Assembly (NCBI GenBank): GCA_050247155.1
Contig: JBFWUS010000015.1
Location: 1-64,000 of the forward strand
DNA from: Mesorhizobium_G sp050247155
GTDB taxonomy: Bacteria > Pseudomonadota > Alphaproteobacteria > Rhizobiales > Rhizobiaceae
Direction of reading: 5' to 3'
DNA length: 64,000 nt
The first letter of the stretch is position 1. Each line of letters begins with the position of its first letter. Shown piece after piece: positions 34,288-43,723 of the stretch. A program made the translations under genes and the position numbers. The notes beneath the pieces were generated by a model. It had not been told where the DNA came from. It did no database searches and saw only the letters and a list, made by a program, of their open reading frames with translations.

Positions 34288-35505
34288 TCACACATACCTC
34301 TGAATCGCCAGCGTCGCATTCGTGCCGCCGAAGCCAAACGAATTGGATAGCGCCACATCGAACTTGGCGTTGTCGATGCGCTTGCGCACGATCGGCATGC
34401 CCTCGAATTCCGGATCGAGCTCCTCGATATGGGCGCTTTCGCCGATGAAACCGCCTTGCATCATCAGCATCGAATAGATCGCTTCCTGCACCCCGGCCGC
34501 GCCGAGCGAGTGGCCGGTGAGCGATTTGGTGGATTGGATATGCGGCATCTTATCGCCGAACACCTCGCGGATGGCCCCCATCTCCTTCGAATCGCCGACC
34601 GGCGTAGAGGTGCCGTGCGTATTGATGTAGTCGACCGGCGCTTTGACCGTCGACATCGCCTGGCGCATGCAGCGTATAGCTCCTTCGCCCGACGGCGCGA
34701 CCATGTCGTAACCGTCGGACGTCGCGCCATAGCCAACGATCTCGGCATAGATTTTGGCGCCCCGCGCCTTGGCGACTTCCAATTCTTCCAGCACGAGCAC
34801 GCCGGCTCCACCCGCGATGACAAAGCCGTCGCGGTTGACGTCATAGGCGCGGGAGGCGACTGCTGGCCGGTCGTTGAACTTTGACGACATGGCGCCCATC
34901 GCGTCGAACAGGTTGGACATGGTCCAATCGAGGTCTTCATGGCCGCCGGCGAACATGCGATCCTGCTTGCCCCATTGGATGAGTTCGTAAGCATTGCCGA
35001 TGCAATGCGCGGAGGTCGAACAGGCCGACGAGATCGAGTAGTTCACGCCGTGGATCTTAAACCAGGTCGCCTGGGTGGCAGACGCGGTGGACGACATTGC
35101 CTTCGGCACCGCAAAGGGTCCGATACGCTTCGGACTTGTATTCTTGGTCGTGATCTCTGCTGCCTCGACGATCGCCTTGGTGGATGGACCGCCCGACCCC
35201 ATAATGATGCCGGTGCGCTCGTTGGTGATTTCGGCCTCTTCCAGCCCGGCATCGGCGATCGCCTGCTTCATTGCGACATGGTTCCAGGCGCCGCCCTTGT
35301 GGAGGAAACGCATGGCGCGGCGGTCAACCAGTTCGGTCGGGTCCAGTGTTGGCGCCCCCCAGACCTGGCACTTGAAGCCATGCTCGGCGAATTCCGGCGA
35401 GAAAGTGATGCCCGACTTGGCGTCGCGCAGCGAGGCCTGCACCTCTTCGGCACTGTTGCCGATGGACGATATGATGCCGAGGCCCGTTACGACGACGCGT
35501 CTCAT
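34288..35505 (-). CDS. fabB: Beta-ketoacyl-ACP synthase I
   Basis: Condenses malonyl-ACP with acyl chains, including the unsaturated branch. The 405-residue protein has the catalytic Cys in SISSACSTSAHCIGNAYELI, the two His sites in INTHGTSTPVGDSKE and STKSLTGHSLGAAG, and the C-terminal NSFGFGGTNATL. Start MRRVVVTGLG at 35505. It follows fabA by 41 bases. Confidence 0.95.
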   Translation of the reverse strand: MRRVVVTGLGIISSIGNSAEEVQASLRDAKSGITFSPEFAEHGFKCQVWGAPTLDPTELVDRRAMRFLHKGGAWNHVAMKQAIADAGLEEAEITNERTGIIMGSGGPSTKAIVEAAEITTKNTSPKRIGPFAVPKAMSSTASATQATWFKIHGVNYSISSACSTSAHCIGNAYELIQWGKQDRMFAGGHEDLDWTMSNLFDAMGAMSSKFNDRPAVASRAYDVNRDGFVIAGGAGVLVLEELEVAKARGAKIYAEIVGYGATSDGYDMVAPSGEGAIRCMRQAMSTVKAPVDYINTHGTSTPVGDSKEMGAIREVFGDKMPHIQSTKSLTGHSLGAAGVQEAIYSMLMMQGGFIGESAHIEELDPEFEGMPIVRKRIDNAKFDVALSNSFGFGGTNATLAIQRYV

Positions 35506-35546
35506 GAAAAACTCCGTTGCGGCTTTCTGGCCCAGTGGCGCTGTAT

Positions 35547-36065
35547 TTAGGCCGCCGCGCCCTGTTTGGCGAGGCCGACCTTCAGATCGGTCGCCGTGTA
35601 GATGGTTTCGCCGTCAGCCTTGAGCCAGCCGTCGGCTATGCCAAGCACCAGGCGTCCGCGCATCACGCGTTTGAAGTCGATGCCATATTCGACCAGCTTC
35701 ACCTTCGGCGTGACCATGCCCTTGAACTTCACTTCGCCTGTGGAAAGCGCCATGCCTTTGCCCGGTTCACCGAGCCAGCCAAGGAAGAAGCCGGTCAATT
35801 GCCACATCGCGTCCAGGCCGAGACAGCCCGGCATCACCGGGTTGTCGATGAAATGGCAAGGGAAGAACCACAGGTCGCGGTGAATCTTGAAATCGGCCCG
35901 CAGAAAACCCTTCTCGAAAGCGCCGCCCGTCTCACTGATCTCGGTGATGCGGTCGAACATCAGCATCGGCGGATATGGCAATTGCGCATTGCCCGGGCCG
36001 AAAAGCTCGCCCTTGGCGCAAGCCAGAAGGTCTTCGTAGTCGTAGCTAGATTTCCGTTCCCCCAT
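35547..36065 (-). CDS. fabA: 3-hydroxydecanoyl-ACP dehydratase/isomerase
   Basis: The 172-residue hot-dog-fold enzyme that dehydrates 3-hydroxydecanoyl-ACP and isomerises the product, starting unsaturated fatty-acid synthesis. The catalytic His is in FFPCHFIDNPVMPGCLGLDA and the Asp in the same block; FKGMVTPKVKLVEYGIDFKR follows. It is the first gene of the fab set and divergent from irr. Confidence 0.95.
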   Translation of the reverse strand: MGERKSSYDYEDLLACAKGELFGPGNAQLPYPPMLMFDRITEISETGGAFEKGFLRADFKIHRDLWFFPCHFIDNPVMPGCLGLDAMWQLTGFFLGWLGEPGKGMALSTGEVKFKGMVTPKVKLVEYGIDFKRVMRGRLVLGIADGWLKADGETIYTATDLKVGLAKQGAAA

Positions 36066-36309
36066 CTTTCCCTTCCAGTTTGGCGCGGTTTGTCGCCCGG
36101 CGTGGTATGCGACCTTGCTTCCTCACGGAATATTTGACGCTGTAACGTGCTGCTTTCCCGGGGTCAATGCGCGCTCTATTGATCGCTTTGCCGGGACAGA
36201 ATATATGTCTGGTATAGTCTGCTTCTGGGCAGAATGGTGATTTCGTGCCAGAATCGGCGCGAGGTTAGCCAGATCGAAGGGTGAGCAAGGATTGGGCCAG
36301 CAAGACCCG

Positions 36310-36717
36310 ATGACAGCGATTGATCAGCGTGTGCGCGACGCGGGCCTGCGCCCGACGCGGCAGCGGGTTGCGCTTGCGCATCTGCTCTTCGCCAAGGGCG
36401 ACCGCCATCTAGCGGCTGAAGAGCTCCACGAGGAGGCGATCGCCGCCGGCGTCCCGGTGTCTTTGGCGACAGTCTATAACGCGCTCCACCAGTTCACCCA
36501 GGCGGGCATGCTGCGCATTCTGGCGGTCGAGGGCGCGAAGACCTATTTCGATACCAACACCTCGGATCACCATCACTTTTTTGTGGAAGGCGAGAATCGC
36601 GTCTTCGACATTGAGACCGGTCCTGTCGAGGTGCTGAACCTGCCCGAGCCGCCGGAAGGCATGGAGATCGCCAATGTTGACGTGGTGGTGAGGTTGCGGG
36701 TTAAGCGGCGAGACTGA
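36310..36717 (+). CDS. irr: Iron response regulator Irr (Fur family)
   Basis: The 135-residue haem-sensitive Fur relative of rhizobia; it represses or activates iron and haem genes when iron is low. Seen: DNA-binding part RVRDAGLRPTRQRVALAHLL and VSLATVYNALHQFTQAGMLR, and the His triplet SDHHHFFVEGENRVFD used for metal or haem. The C-terminal cysteine clusters of Fur are absent, as expected. ATG 36310 preferred; TTG 36292 possible. Placement opposite fabA is conserved in Rhizobiales. Confidence 0.93.
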   Translation: MTAIDQRVRDAGLRPTRQRVALAHLLFAKGDRHLAAEELHEEAIAAGVPVSLATVYNALHQFTQAGMLRILAVEGAKTYFDTNTSDHHHFFVEGENRVFDIETGPVEVLNLPEPPEGMEIANVDVVVRLRVKRRD

Positions 36718-36723
36718 CCCGCT

Positions 36724-37281
36724 TTAGTCGCCGATCTGCTCGCCCGGATAGGCGCCCCACAGCAGCGACTGCGCGATCCAGCCGGAATGGCCCTCGAAGG
36801 TCATCTCGCACCATTCGCCATTGCAGGTCGCGATCTCGCCGATAACGCCGGGATCGAGGATGGCCACGGTTGCGGCCTTCCCATCCGGCTCTTCGAGCAG
36901 ATTGACCTGCGCCTTCTTGCCCTTTTGCCAGGGTGTCACGATGGCGGTGCGCTTGCCTGACAGCAAGGCCTGGTTGATCCAGCCTTCAGCGCCGTCCGAA
37001 TCGCGCACTCGACGCCAATTGTCGAATTCCTGCACGATCTCCATGGGCAGCCCGGCCTTCATGTAGCGCCAGTCGACGGCATAGGTTACGCCGGGGCCGA
37101 TGCGGGAATTGACCTTGGCTGATTTTAGGCTGACGAAACGCGGCAGCGGCAGACCGCTCTTGCCCCGCATCACATAGGGTTCGGTCTCCGATGGCTGCGG
37201 CGACGCGGCGCCGCCCTGCGCGACGCCCAGCCCTACCAACAGGGCAGCCAAGGACAGACGAAGCGAAAGCGAAATTGCCAC
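36724..37281 (-). CDS. Exported SH3-like domain protein
   Basis: A 185-residue periplasmic protein with a signal peptide (ALLVGLGVAQGGAAS) and two bacterial SH3-like domains: VNSRIGPGVTYAVDWRYMKA through GWINQALL, and VNLLEEPDGKAATVAILDPG through GWIAQSLLWG. Such domains bind peptidoglycan or partner proteins. It is convergent with irr (6 bases apart) and divergent from the dehydrogenase gene. Confidence 0.88.
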   Translation of the reverse strand: MAISLSLRLSLAALLVGLGVAQGGAASPQPSETEPYVMRGKSGLPLPRFVSLKSAKVNSRIGPGVTYAVDWRYMKAGLPMEIVQEFDNWRRVRDSDGAEGWINQALLSGKRTAIVTPWQKGKKAQVNLLEEPDGKAATVAILDPGVIGEIATCNGEWCEMTFEGHSGWIAQSLLWGAYPGEQIGD

Positions 37282-37468
37282 TGCCGTTCCTTTATGATGC
37301 TTACGCGCCGTCGGCTGCGGCGCGCTGCCTTTTTCTTTGTCTTCGCTGACGACGCTTGATACACAGTCGCCAGGTCATGCCGGGCAGAAGTGTCGCCGGT
37401 CTTGGTTAATTAGGTCTCAATGGCTGTCGGATTTCGGTGGCCGGCGGGGCAGCATTCCGGAGGAAGCT

Positions 37469-38470
37469 TTGGCTGGGCGAAAAAAGCCACTTGTCGTCAT
37501 TACGCGCAAGCTGCCGGACCAGGTCGAAACGCGCATGCGCGAGCTGTTCGATGCTCGGCTGCATGTCGAGGATCGGCCGATGAATGGGGCCGAGCTGGCC
37601 AAGGCCATGCAGGAGGCTGATGTCCTGGTCCCCACGATCACCGACAAGATCGACGCGGCGCTGATCGAGCAGGCCGGGCCTAACCTGAAACTCATCGCCA
37701 ACTACGGCAACGGCGTCGAGCATATCGACGTGGTCGCGGCGGCGAAGAAAGGCATCACCGTCACCAACACGCCGAATGTGTTGACCGAAGATACCGCCGA
37801 CATGACCATGGCGATGCTGCTGGCGGTGCCGCGCCGTCTTGCCGAGGGCGCCAACATCCTGCACGACAGCGAAAACTGGTCGGGCTGGTCGCCGACCTGG
37901 ATGCTCGGCCGCCGCATCTGGGGCAAACGCCTGGGCATCGTGGGCATGGGTCGCATCGGCACGGCCGTCGCTCGTCGCGCCAAGGCATTCGGCTTGTCGA
38001 TCCACTATCACAACCGCCACCGCGTGGCGCAACGCATCGAAGACGAGCTGGAGGCCACCTATTGGGAGAGCCTCGACCAGATGCTGGCGCGCATGGACAT
38101 CATCTCGGTCAACTGCCCCTCGACGCCGGCGACTTTTCATCTCCTATCCGCACGGCGGCTGGCGCTTCTGCAACCCACGGCTTACATCGTGAATACCGCG
38201 CGCGGCGACATCATCGACGAGGATGCGCTGATATCCATGTTGCAACAGGGCAAGCTGGCTGGCGCGGCGCTTGACGTGTTCGAGCACGAGCCGGCGGTGA
38301 ACGCGGATCTGCTGAAGCTTGCCGCCAAGGGCAAGGTCGTGCTGATCCCGCATATGGGCTCGGCCACCATCGAAGGCCGCATCGACATGGGTGACAAGGT
38401 GATCATCAACATCCGCGCCTTCACCGATGGTCACCGCCCGCCGGACCGGGTGCTGCCGCAGAAGGTTTGA
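37469..38470 (+). CDS. D-2-hydroxyacid dehydrogenase (glycerate/glyoxylate type)
   Basis: A 333-residue NAD(P)-dependent enzyme interconverting 2-oxo and D-2-hydroxy acids such as hydroxypyruvate and D-glycerate. Cofactor site LGIVGMGRIGTAVARRAKAF; catalytic Arg in IVNTARGDIIDEDALI, Glu in DVFEHEPAVN and His in VLIPHMGSATIEGR. TTG 37469 is chosen because GGAGG at 37459-37463 precedes it and the family starts here; the frame is open further upstream but lacks family sequence. Confidence 0.9.
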   Translation: MAGRKKPLVVITRKLPDQVETRMRELFDARLHVEDRPMNGAELAKAMQEADVLVPTITDKIDAALIEQAGPNLKLIANYGNGVEHIDVVAAAKKGITVTNTPNVLTEDTADMTMAMLLAVPRRLAEGANILHDSENWSGWSPTWMLGRRIWGKRLGIVGMGRIGTAVARRAKAFGLSIHYHNRHRVAQRIEDELEATYWESLDQMLARMDIISVNCPSTPATFHLLSARRLALLQPTAYIVNTARGDIIDEDALISMLQQGKLAGAALDVFEHEPAVNADLLKLAAKGKVVLIPHMGSATIEGRIDMGDKVIINIRAFTDGHRPPDRVLPQKV

Positions 38471-38485
38471 TTTCGAATCTGGATG

Positions 38486-38920
38486 TCAGGCGAACGGCCT
38501 AATCGTCCCGTCGTCGTCGACCAAGACAGGCTGACCGTCAAAGTCGCTGAAGCCGCTTCGGTTCAGCCGCACCGCCACCGGGGTTGGCCAGCCCATTTCC
38601 TTCGCTACGATCAGCCCGAGCAGCAGAATCGCGTCCGGCTCGTGCAGCACGAGCGCGGCTGGCGCCTTGCCGTTGTGGACGAGCTCCATCAGCACGGCCG
38701 AGGCTGACGACGAGCCGATTGTGCCAGGCAGAAAGACGACCTTGCCGGAAATCACCTTGCCATGTTGTGGGTGGCGTACATCCGCGATGCGTCCGGTCTT
38801 CGGGTCGACGCCGCCCCAGAAGCTGATCGGCGCGGTGAGGACAAGCGCCGGACCCGAGCCGGCCTTGCCCTCGACAAGGATTTCGGTGTTGATGTGTTTG
38901 GCGGTCACGCTTTCGTTCAT
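38486..38920 (-). CDS. Aconitase X swivel-domain subunit (DUF126)
   Basis: The 144-residue small subunit of the two-part aconitase X enzyme. Seen: SFWGGVDPKTGRIADVRHPQ, VFLPGTIGSSSASAVLMELV. With the large subunit it forms an Fe-S dehydratase; bacterial members studied act on cis-3-hydroxy-L-proline. It overlaps the large-subunit gene by four bases. Confidence 0.9.
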   Translation of the reverse strand: MNESVTAKHINTEILVEGKAGSGPALVLTAPISFWGGVDPKTGRIADVRHPQHGKVISGKVVFLPGTIGSSSASAVLMELVHNGKAPAALVLHEPDAILLLGLIVAKEMGWPTPVAVRLNRSGFSDFDGQPVLVDDDGTIRPFA

Positions 38921-40167
38921 GCCAGCTTACCGAAAACAGGCCGGCCGGTGACGGCGCTTTCGACGCAATCGCTAAGCGAGCCGTAAAGCACGGCATAGCC
39001 GGTGTTGCCCGGCGCGTAGTGCGCGAATTTCCCGGAATTGGTCATTAGCACGGCGTTGCTTAGCTCCGGCATGATCGGCGTTACCACGACGCAAGTATCG
39101 GCAACGATGATCACGCCGAGCGATTCGAGCACTTTGCGCCGGCCTGACGCGTCGAGGTCGACAAGCACATGCCGGCCGGTGCAGGCGTAGATCGGAACCA
39201 CTACTTGTCGGCCGGCGAGGAGGCGCTCCAACGCCGCGAACTCCGCAAGCGACAAATGAGGGCTTCCGACGGCCACGGCGTCGATCCGATCGACTTTGCC
39301 GGCAGTCGACAGTTTCGTACGCGCGGCGTCGACCATATCCGGCGTGACGACAATGATCTGTTCGACCGGCTTTCCGCCGAGCGCCGTGTCGATATCAGGC
39401 GCTTCCGGCGTCACGCCCGCGATATGAAACAGTCCGACTGCGCCGGAAGACGCGGCGGCCGCGCCAAAGGCTTTCAAAGCGTCTTCGCCCGGGTGCACAT
39501 CGATGCCCGCGATGACGCCCACAGTATTGCCAACCTCACGCCCATAAAGGCTACCCATAATCGGCCACGCGAAGTCTGAGCTCCGAAAATTATTTGAGAG
39601 ATTAGAGATATCGAAAATAAGTGAAGCCTTACGGTTTTGGGCAAGATGAAGACCGTAGTCGGGGGCGCGGCCACTGATGGCGCAGGCGATATCGAGAAAA
39701 TCGCCATATCGATTGGTGCGCGCGCCGAGCACCGAATTGCAGAACACGACCGCATTGGATTCGCCCCAGGCGACATCTGTGCCGAAGGCCGGACGATGGC
39801 CGGCCTGATAGGGCGCGCAGGTCCAACTCGGTTCGCAGCCGAGCTTGAGATAAGCCTGCATCATTCGACGCGCCATGTCGCGTTCCGGGCCGGCCAGCCT
39901 AATTCGCGAACAGCCGGTGAGATCGAGCGCGCCGACATTCAATGTCGAGCGCACGGAGACCTTCGCGCCGCCTTCGACAAGCTTTTCGGCGAACAGCGTG
40001 CCGGAATCGCCGTGATAAAGCGCACCGTCGATATGGGCCGATGCAATCGGGATCAGTCGAGGCGCACCAATCAGCTTCGCCGCCTCGGCGACGATGCGCA
40101 TCGCCATCGCTGTTCCGTCCTGGCCGGCAGCAACTGCACGTTCTTCGGCGGTAAGGTCGAGCGTCAA
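38917..40167 (-). CDS. Aconitase X catalytic subunit
   Basis: The 416-residue large subunit. Cluster and substrate regions include SAHIDGALYHGDSGTLFAEK, TCAPYQAGHRPAFGTDVAWG, ESNAVVFCNSVLGARTNRYG and VVVTPIMPELSNAVLMTNSG, with Cys residues for the Fe-S cluster. Probable cis-3-hydroxy-L-proline dehydratase; other hydroxy-acid substrates are possible. The start is TTG 40167, overlapping the stop of the GNAT gene as TTGA. No proline-racemase or transporter gene is adjacent. Confidence 0.88.
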   Translation of the reverse strand: MTLDLTAEERAVAAGQDGTAMAMRIVAEAAKLIGAPRLIPIASAHIDGALYHGDSGTLFAEKLVEGGAKVSVRSTLNVGALDLTGCSRIRLAGPERDMARRMMQAYLKLGCEPSWTCAPYQAGHRPAFGTDVAWGESNAVVFCNSVLGARTNRYGDFLDIACAISGRAPDYGLHLAQNRKASLIFDISNLSNNFRSSDFAWPIMGSLYGREVGNTVGVIAGIDVHPGEDALKAFGAAAASSGAVGLFHIAGVTPEAPDIDTALGGKPVEQIIVVTPDMVDAARTKLSTAGKVDRIDAVAVGSPHLSLAEFAALERLLAGRQVVVPIYACTGRHVLVDLDASGRRKVLESLGVIIVADTCVVVTPIMPELSNAVLMTNSGKFAHYAPGNTGYAVLYGSLSDCVESAVTGRPVFGKLA

Positions 40168-40649
40168 AGCTGCTTCCGCATCGTGAGGCTGGTCGGATGA
40201 TTGTAGCCGGGATGGGCCGTTCTCTCCGTCTCGCGGAAGCCAAGCCGGGCGAATGCAGCGTGGTTTCCGGTAAGTTCGATCCGAGTCTGCAGTTCGAGGA
40301 TTGGTTTGCCAAGCGCTTGGGCATGAGCTTCAACGGCGTACAGCAGCCCTTTGCCAACGGCGCGTCTCTGATGCGATGGCGTAATTGCCAGCTTACCGAC
40401 ATAGATATGGTCGGCGCGTTCGCTCGCGAAAATGCAGCCAATCAGTCGGCCCTCTTCGGTCGCAATGAAGCAGGTTTCCTGCCGGGCCTTGTCAATCAGC
40501 ACCTGCGGTGTCAGCCGTCTGGCTGAACTCGGGGGTTCGACGATCCCATCCATATAGGCGAAGGCCTCGCTAATCAGTGCGAGCAGACCGTCCCAGTCGT
40601 CAAAATGCTCTGGCAGGCGGCTGATCTGAACGCCGGTCTTTGCCTTCAT
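40164..40649 (-). CDS. GNAT-family N-acetyltransferase
   Basis: A 161-residue acetyltransferase with the acetyl-CoA site YVGKLAITPSHQRRAVGKGL (QxxGxG/A-like) and ELQTRIELTGNHAAFARLGF. Start MKAKTGV at 40649 overlaps the moeB stop (ATGA), and its end overlaps the aconitase X gene, so it lies in a tightly coupled run. Substrate unknown. Confidence 0.87.
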   Translation of the reverse strand: MKAKTGVQISRLPEHFDDWDGLLALISEAFAYMDGIVEPPSSARRLTPQVLIDKARQETCFIATEEGRLIGCIFASERADHIYVGKLAITPSHQRRAVGKGLLYAVEAHAQALGKPILELQTRIELTGNHAAFARLGFRETERTAHPGYNHPTSLTMRKQL

Positions 40650-41416
40650 CGTTTCGACCGCTTGTATTTCACGGTGTCGAACCGCGCACCGAGCCCATCG
40701 TATAACAGCAGACGGCCGATCAGTGGCTCGCCAATGCCGGTGATCAGCTTGATCACCTCCATCGCTTGCAGCGTGCCCATGACGCCGGTGAGCGCGCCGA
40801 TCACGCCAGCTTCCGCACAGGATGGAACCAGGCCGGGAGGCGGGCGTTCTGGGAACAGATCGCGATAACCCGGGTTCGGCTTGCCGTTGACGTCCTTGTC
40901 GAACGGCGCAAAAACCGTCAGCGATCCGTCGAAACGTCCGACAGCCGCCTGCACCAGAGGCTTTATCTCCGCCTCGCAAGCATCGGCCACTGCATAGCGC
41001 GTGTCGAAATTGTCCGAACCGTCGGCCACGACGTGATAGCCGCGCACAAGGTCACGCGCATTCCCGGTGGAGAGTCGAGTGCGGTGTAAGTTAACGCTGA
41101 CATTTTTGTTAATGCCTGCAATGGCATTGCGCGCGCTTTCGGTCTTCGGTTTACCAACCGCCGACGTGGGATGAATGACCTGTCGCTGCAGATTGGATAG
41201 AGACACTGTATCATCGTCGACGATGCCTAGTGTGCCGACCCCGGCCGCCGCGAGATATTGCAGCAGCGGTGCGCCAAGGCCGCCGGCGCCGACCACCAGC
41301 ACCTTGCTTTTTTTGAGTTTTTGCTGACCCGGCCCGCCGATTTCCGGAAGGACGATATGGCGTGCATAGCGTTCCAGCTCGTCATCACTTAAAGGGGGTG
41401 GGGCAGGGGCGTTCAT
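40646..41416 (-). CDS. moeB: MoeB/ThiF-type adenylyltransferase
   Basis: Activates the C-terminus of a sulfur-carrier protein (MoaD or ThiS) by adenylation. The 256-residue protein has the nucleotide site VLVVGAGGLGAPLLQYLAAA, DDDTVSLSNLQRQVIH, and SCAEAGVIGALTGVMGTLQA. The two CxxC zinc pairs of E. coli MoeB are missing: PGYRDLFPE replaces a CYRC block and the C-terminus stops at KYKRSKR. Zinc-free members of the family exist. Whether it serves molybdopterin or thiamin cannot be told here. Confidence 0.88.
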   Translation of the reverse strand: MNAPAPPPLSDDELERYARHIVLPEIGGPGQQKLKKSKVLVVGAGGLGAPLLQYLAAAGVGTLGIVDDDTVSLSNLQRQVIHPTSAVGKPKTESARNAIAGINKNVSVNLHRTRLSTGNARDLVRGYHVVADGSDNFDTRYAVADACEAEIKPLVQAAVGRFDGSLTVFAPFDKDVNGKPNPGYRDLFPERPPPGLVPSCAEAGVIGALTGVMGTLQAMEVIKLITGIGEPLIGRLLLYDGLGARFDTVKYKRSKR

Positions 41417-41447
41417 CGACCAAGCATAGGCAGCATAAAGACGCTTG

Positions 41448-42587
41448 TCAGCCGGCAGGGCTCACTTGCCCGTGGTCCACGGTCAGGAACTGCGCAGTGC
41501 CTTCAAGCGCCGAAAACAGGCCGTGTTCGGTGCCGGTCATGAAACACTGGCTGCCGAGTTCTTCGAGAATACCAAACAGTGCCGCCCGCCGGCCGGGATC
41601 GAGGTGCGCCGCAATCTCGTCCAGCAGGAGGATCGGTGTAATCCCCGACATTTCGGCCGACAGCCGGGCATGCGAGAGCACGATGCCGACGAGCAGCGCC
41701 TTCTGTTCGCCAGTCGAACAATATTCCGCCGCCATCTGTTTCGGGCCATGCCGCACGAGGAGGTCGGAGCGGTGCGGGCCTTCCAGCGTGCGTCCGGCCG
41801 CCCGGTCGCGTTCGCGCCCGTCGGCCAAGGCACGGCGATAGACCTCTTCAATCTCCACCGCTGGCATTTCGTGGACAAGCCGCTCCAGCGAACCTTCCAG
41901 CGCCAATTCGGCGCGGGGGAAGGGGCCGTCCGAAGGCTGCCTTTCGATCATCGCTGTGAGCAGACGCACCATTTCGGCCCGCGCGGCCGCAATCGCAACG
42001 CCGGTCTCGGCCATCTGCGTCTCGATGGCGTCGAACCAGCGCTTGTCGCTGGCGTTTTCGGTCAGCAGGCGGTTACGCCCGCGCATCGCCTTTTCGTAGT
42101 CGAGCGCACGCTGGCCGTGATGGGTGTCGATCGCTAGCACCAGCCGATCCAGGAAGCGGCGGCGGTCCGCCGCCGGACCGGTAAAGAGCGCGTCCATGGC
42201 CGGCGTCAGCCAGATGACACGTACGATATCCAGCAATTCGTCGGCAGAGCGGGCATTAGCGCCGTTAATCCGGACGCGGCGGCTGGGTTCAGCGCCGCCT
42301 TCACCGCCGATCGTACCAGTGCCGACCGACCATTCCCCGCGCGGACCGTCCAGCGTGACGCTGACGGCAAAGCCGTTGCCGGCGTCTTCGCGCGTGACTT
42401 CGGAATAGGTGGCGCGCCGCAAGCCCCTGCCTGGCGACAGAAACGAAATGGCTTCCAGCAGATTGGTCTTGCCGGCGCCATTCTCGCCGGTAAGCACGAC
42501 CGCGCCCGGCGCGAGATCCAACGCCAGCGTGCGATAGTTTCGAAAATCTGTAAGCGCTATCTTACTTATGTGCACCACATCGGGCAC
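41448..42587 (-). CDS. recF: DNA replication and repair protein RecF
   Basis: A 379-residue SMC-like ATPase that helps load RecA at gaps. Walker A VLTGENGAGKTNLLEAISFL, the signature region YCSTGEQKALLVGIVLSHAR and Walker B PILLLDEIAAHLDPGRR. It follows dnaN by 17 bases, as in many bacteria. Confidence 0.95.
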   Translation of the reverse strand: MPDVVHISKIALTDFRNYRTLALDLAPGAVVLTGENGAGKTNLLEAISFLSPGRGLRRATYSEVTREDAGNGFAVSVTLDGPRGEWSVGTGTIGGEGGAEPSRRVRINGANARSADELLDIVRVIWLTPAMDALFTGPAADRRRFLDRLVLAIDTHHGQRALDYEKAMRGRNRLLTENASDKRWFDAIETQMAETGVAIAAARAEMVRLLTAMIERQPSDGPFPRAELALEGSLERLVHEMPAVEIEEVYRRALADGRERDRAAGRTLEGPHRSDLLVRHGPKQMAAEYCSTGEQKALLVGIVLSHARLSAEMSGITPILLLDEIAAHLDPGRRAALFGILEELGSQCFMTGTEHGLFSALEGTAQFLTVDHGQVSPAG

Positions 42588-42604
42588 GTCGATTGTCCGA
42601 TTGC

Positions 42605-43723
42605 CTAGACGCGCATCGGCATCAGGACATAGAGCGCCTGGTCGTCCGACGTGTCCTGGATCAGCGTCGGCGAGCCGGCGTCCGCCAGCAGGAAACGCGC
42701 CTCGCTGCCGGAAAGTTGTGCTGCGACATCGAGCAGGTATTTTGCGTTGAAGCCGATCTCAATCGGATCGGCCGCATAGTCGGCGGCGATTTCTTCCGTC
42801 GCGCTTCCGGAGTCCGGATTGTTGACGGCTAGCACGACCTGCCCGTCGCCGATCGACAGCTTGACCGCCCGTCCACGCTCCGAAGAAATAGTCGAGACGC
42901 GGTCGACGGCAGAGGCAAAGGTCTGCCGGTCGATGGTGAGACGCTTGTCGTTGCCGGTCGGGATCACCCGCTGATAGTCGGGGAAGGTGCCGTCGATAAG
43001 CTTGGAGGTGATGATGACGGAACCGATGGTTAGCCGCATCTTGGTATCCGACACTTCGGTGGTCACCGCGATATCGGGATTGTCGACCAGTTTTTGGACT
43101 TCGCTGACGGTCTTGCGTGGGATGATAATGCCCGGCATGCCCTCGGAGCCCGCCGGCGCATCGACTTCGGCTCGGGCGAGGCGGTGGCCATCAGTCGCGA
43201 CGGCGCGCAGCTTCAGCTTGCCGCCGGTCTCGTGCGTGTGCAGGTAAATGCCGTTGAGATAATAACGCGTCTCCTCGGTCGAGATGGCAAATTGTGTCTT
43301 GTCGATCAGCCATTTCAGCGCCGTGGAGTCGAGCCGGAAGATATGTGGGAAGCTGCCGGCCGAAAGCTGCGGGAAGTCGGATTGCGGCAGGCATTGCAAC
43401 TTGAAGCTGCTGCGGCCCGAGATCACCGACATGGAGTTGCCGCTCTCGTCGGTCTTCAGCATCACTTCCGCGCCATCGGGCAGTTTACGTACGATGTCGT
43501 AGAGCAGGTGGGCAGGCACGGTGGTCGCCCCGGCCTGCTCGACGCTGGCCGCCGTCGCCTCGTTGATCTCGAGGTCGAGGTCGGTCGCCTTCATCTCGAG
43601 GCTCGCGCCTTCAGCCGACAAAAGCACGTTCGACAGGATCGGGATCGTGTTGCGGCGCTCCACGACGCGGTGAACGTGATTGAGCGACTTCAGGAGGTTC
43701 GAGCGTTCGATGATGACACGCAT
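42605..43723 (-). CDS. dnaN: DNA polymerase III sliding clamp (beta)
   Basis: A 372-residue clamp, normal length. Opening MRVIIERSNLLKSLNHVHRV, EGASLEMKATDLDLEI, and the C-terminal partner-binding pocket ending DDQALYVLMPMRV. Start ATG 43723; the frame is open further upstream but reads low-quality Arg-rich sequence. Transcribed after dnaA and before recF; a 213-base gap separates it from dnaA. Confidence 0.96.
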   Translation of the reverse strand: MRVIIERSNLLKSLNHVHRVVERRNTIPILSNVLLSAEGASLEMKATDLDLEINEATAASVEQAGATTVPAHLLYDIVRKLPDGAEVMLKTDESGNSMSVISGRSSFKLQCLPQSDFPQLSAGSFPHIFRLDSTALKWLIDKTQFAISTEETRYYLNGIYLHTHETGGKLKLRAVATDGHRLARAEVDAPAGSEGMPGIIIPRKTVSEVQKLVDNPDIAVTTEVSDTKMRLTIGSVIITSKLIDGTFPDYQRVIPTGNDKRLTIDRQTFASAVDRVSTISSERGRAVKLSIGDGQVVLAVNNPDSGSATEEIAADYAADPIEIGFNAKYLLDVAAQLSGSEARFLLADAGSPTLIQDTSDDQALYVLMPMRV

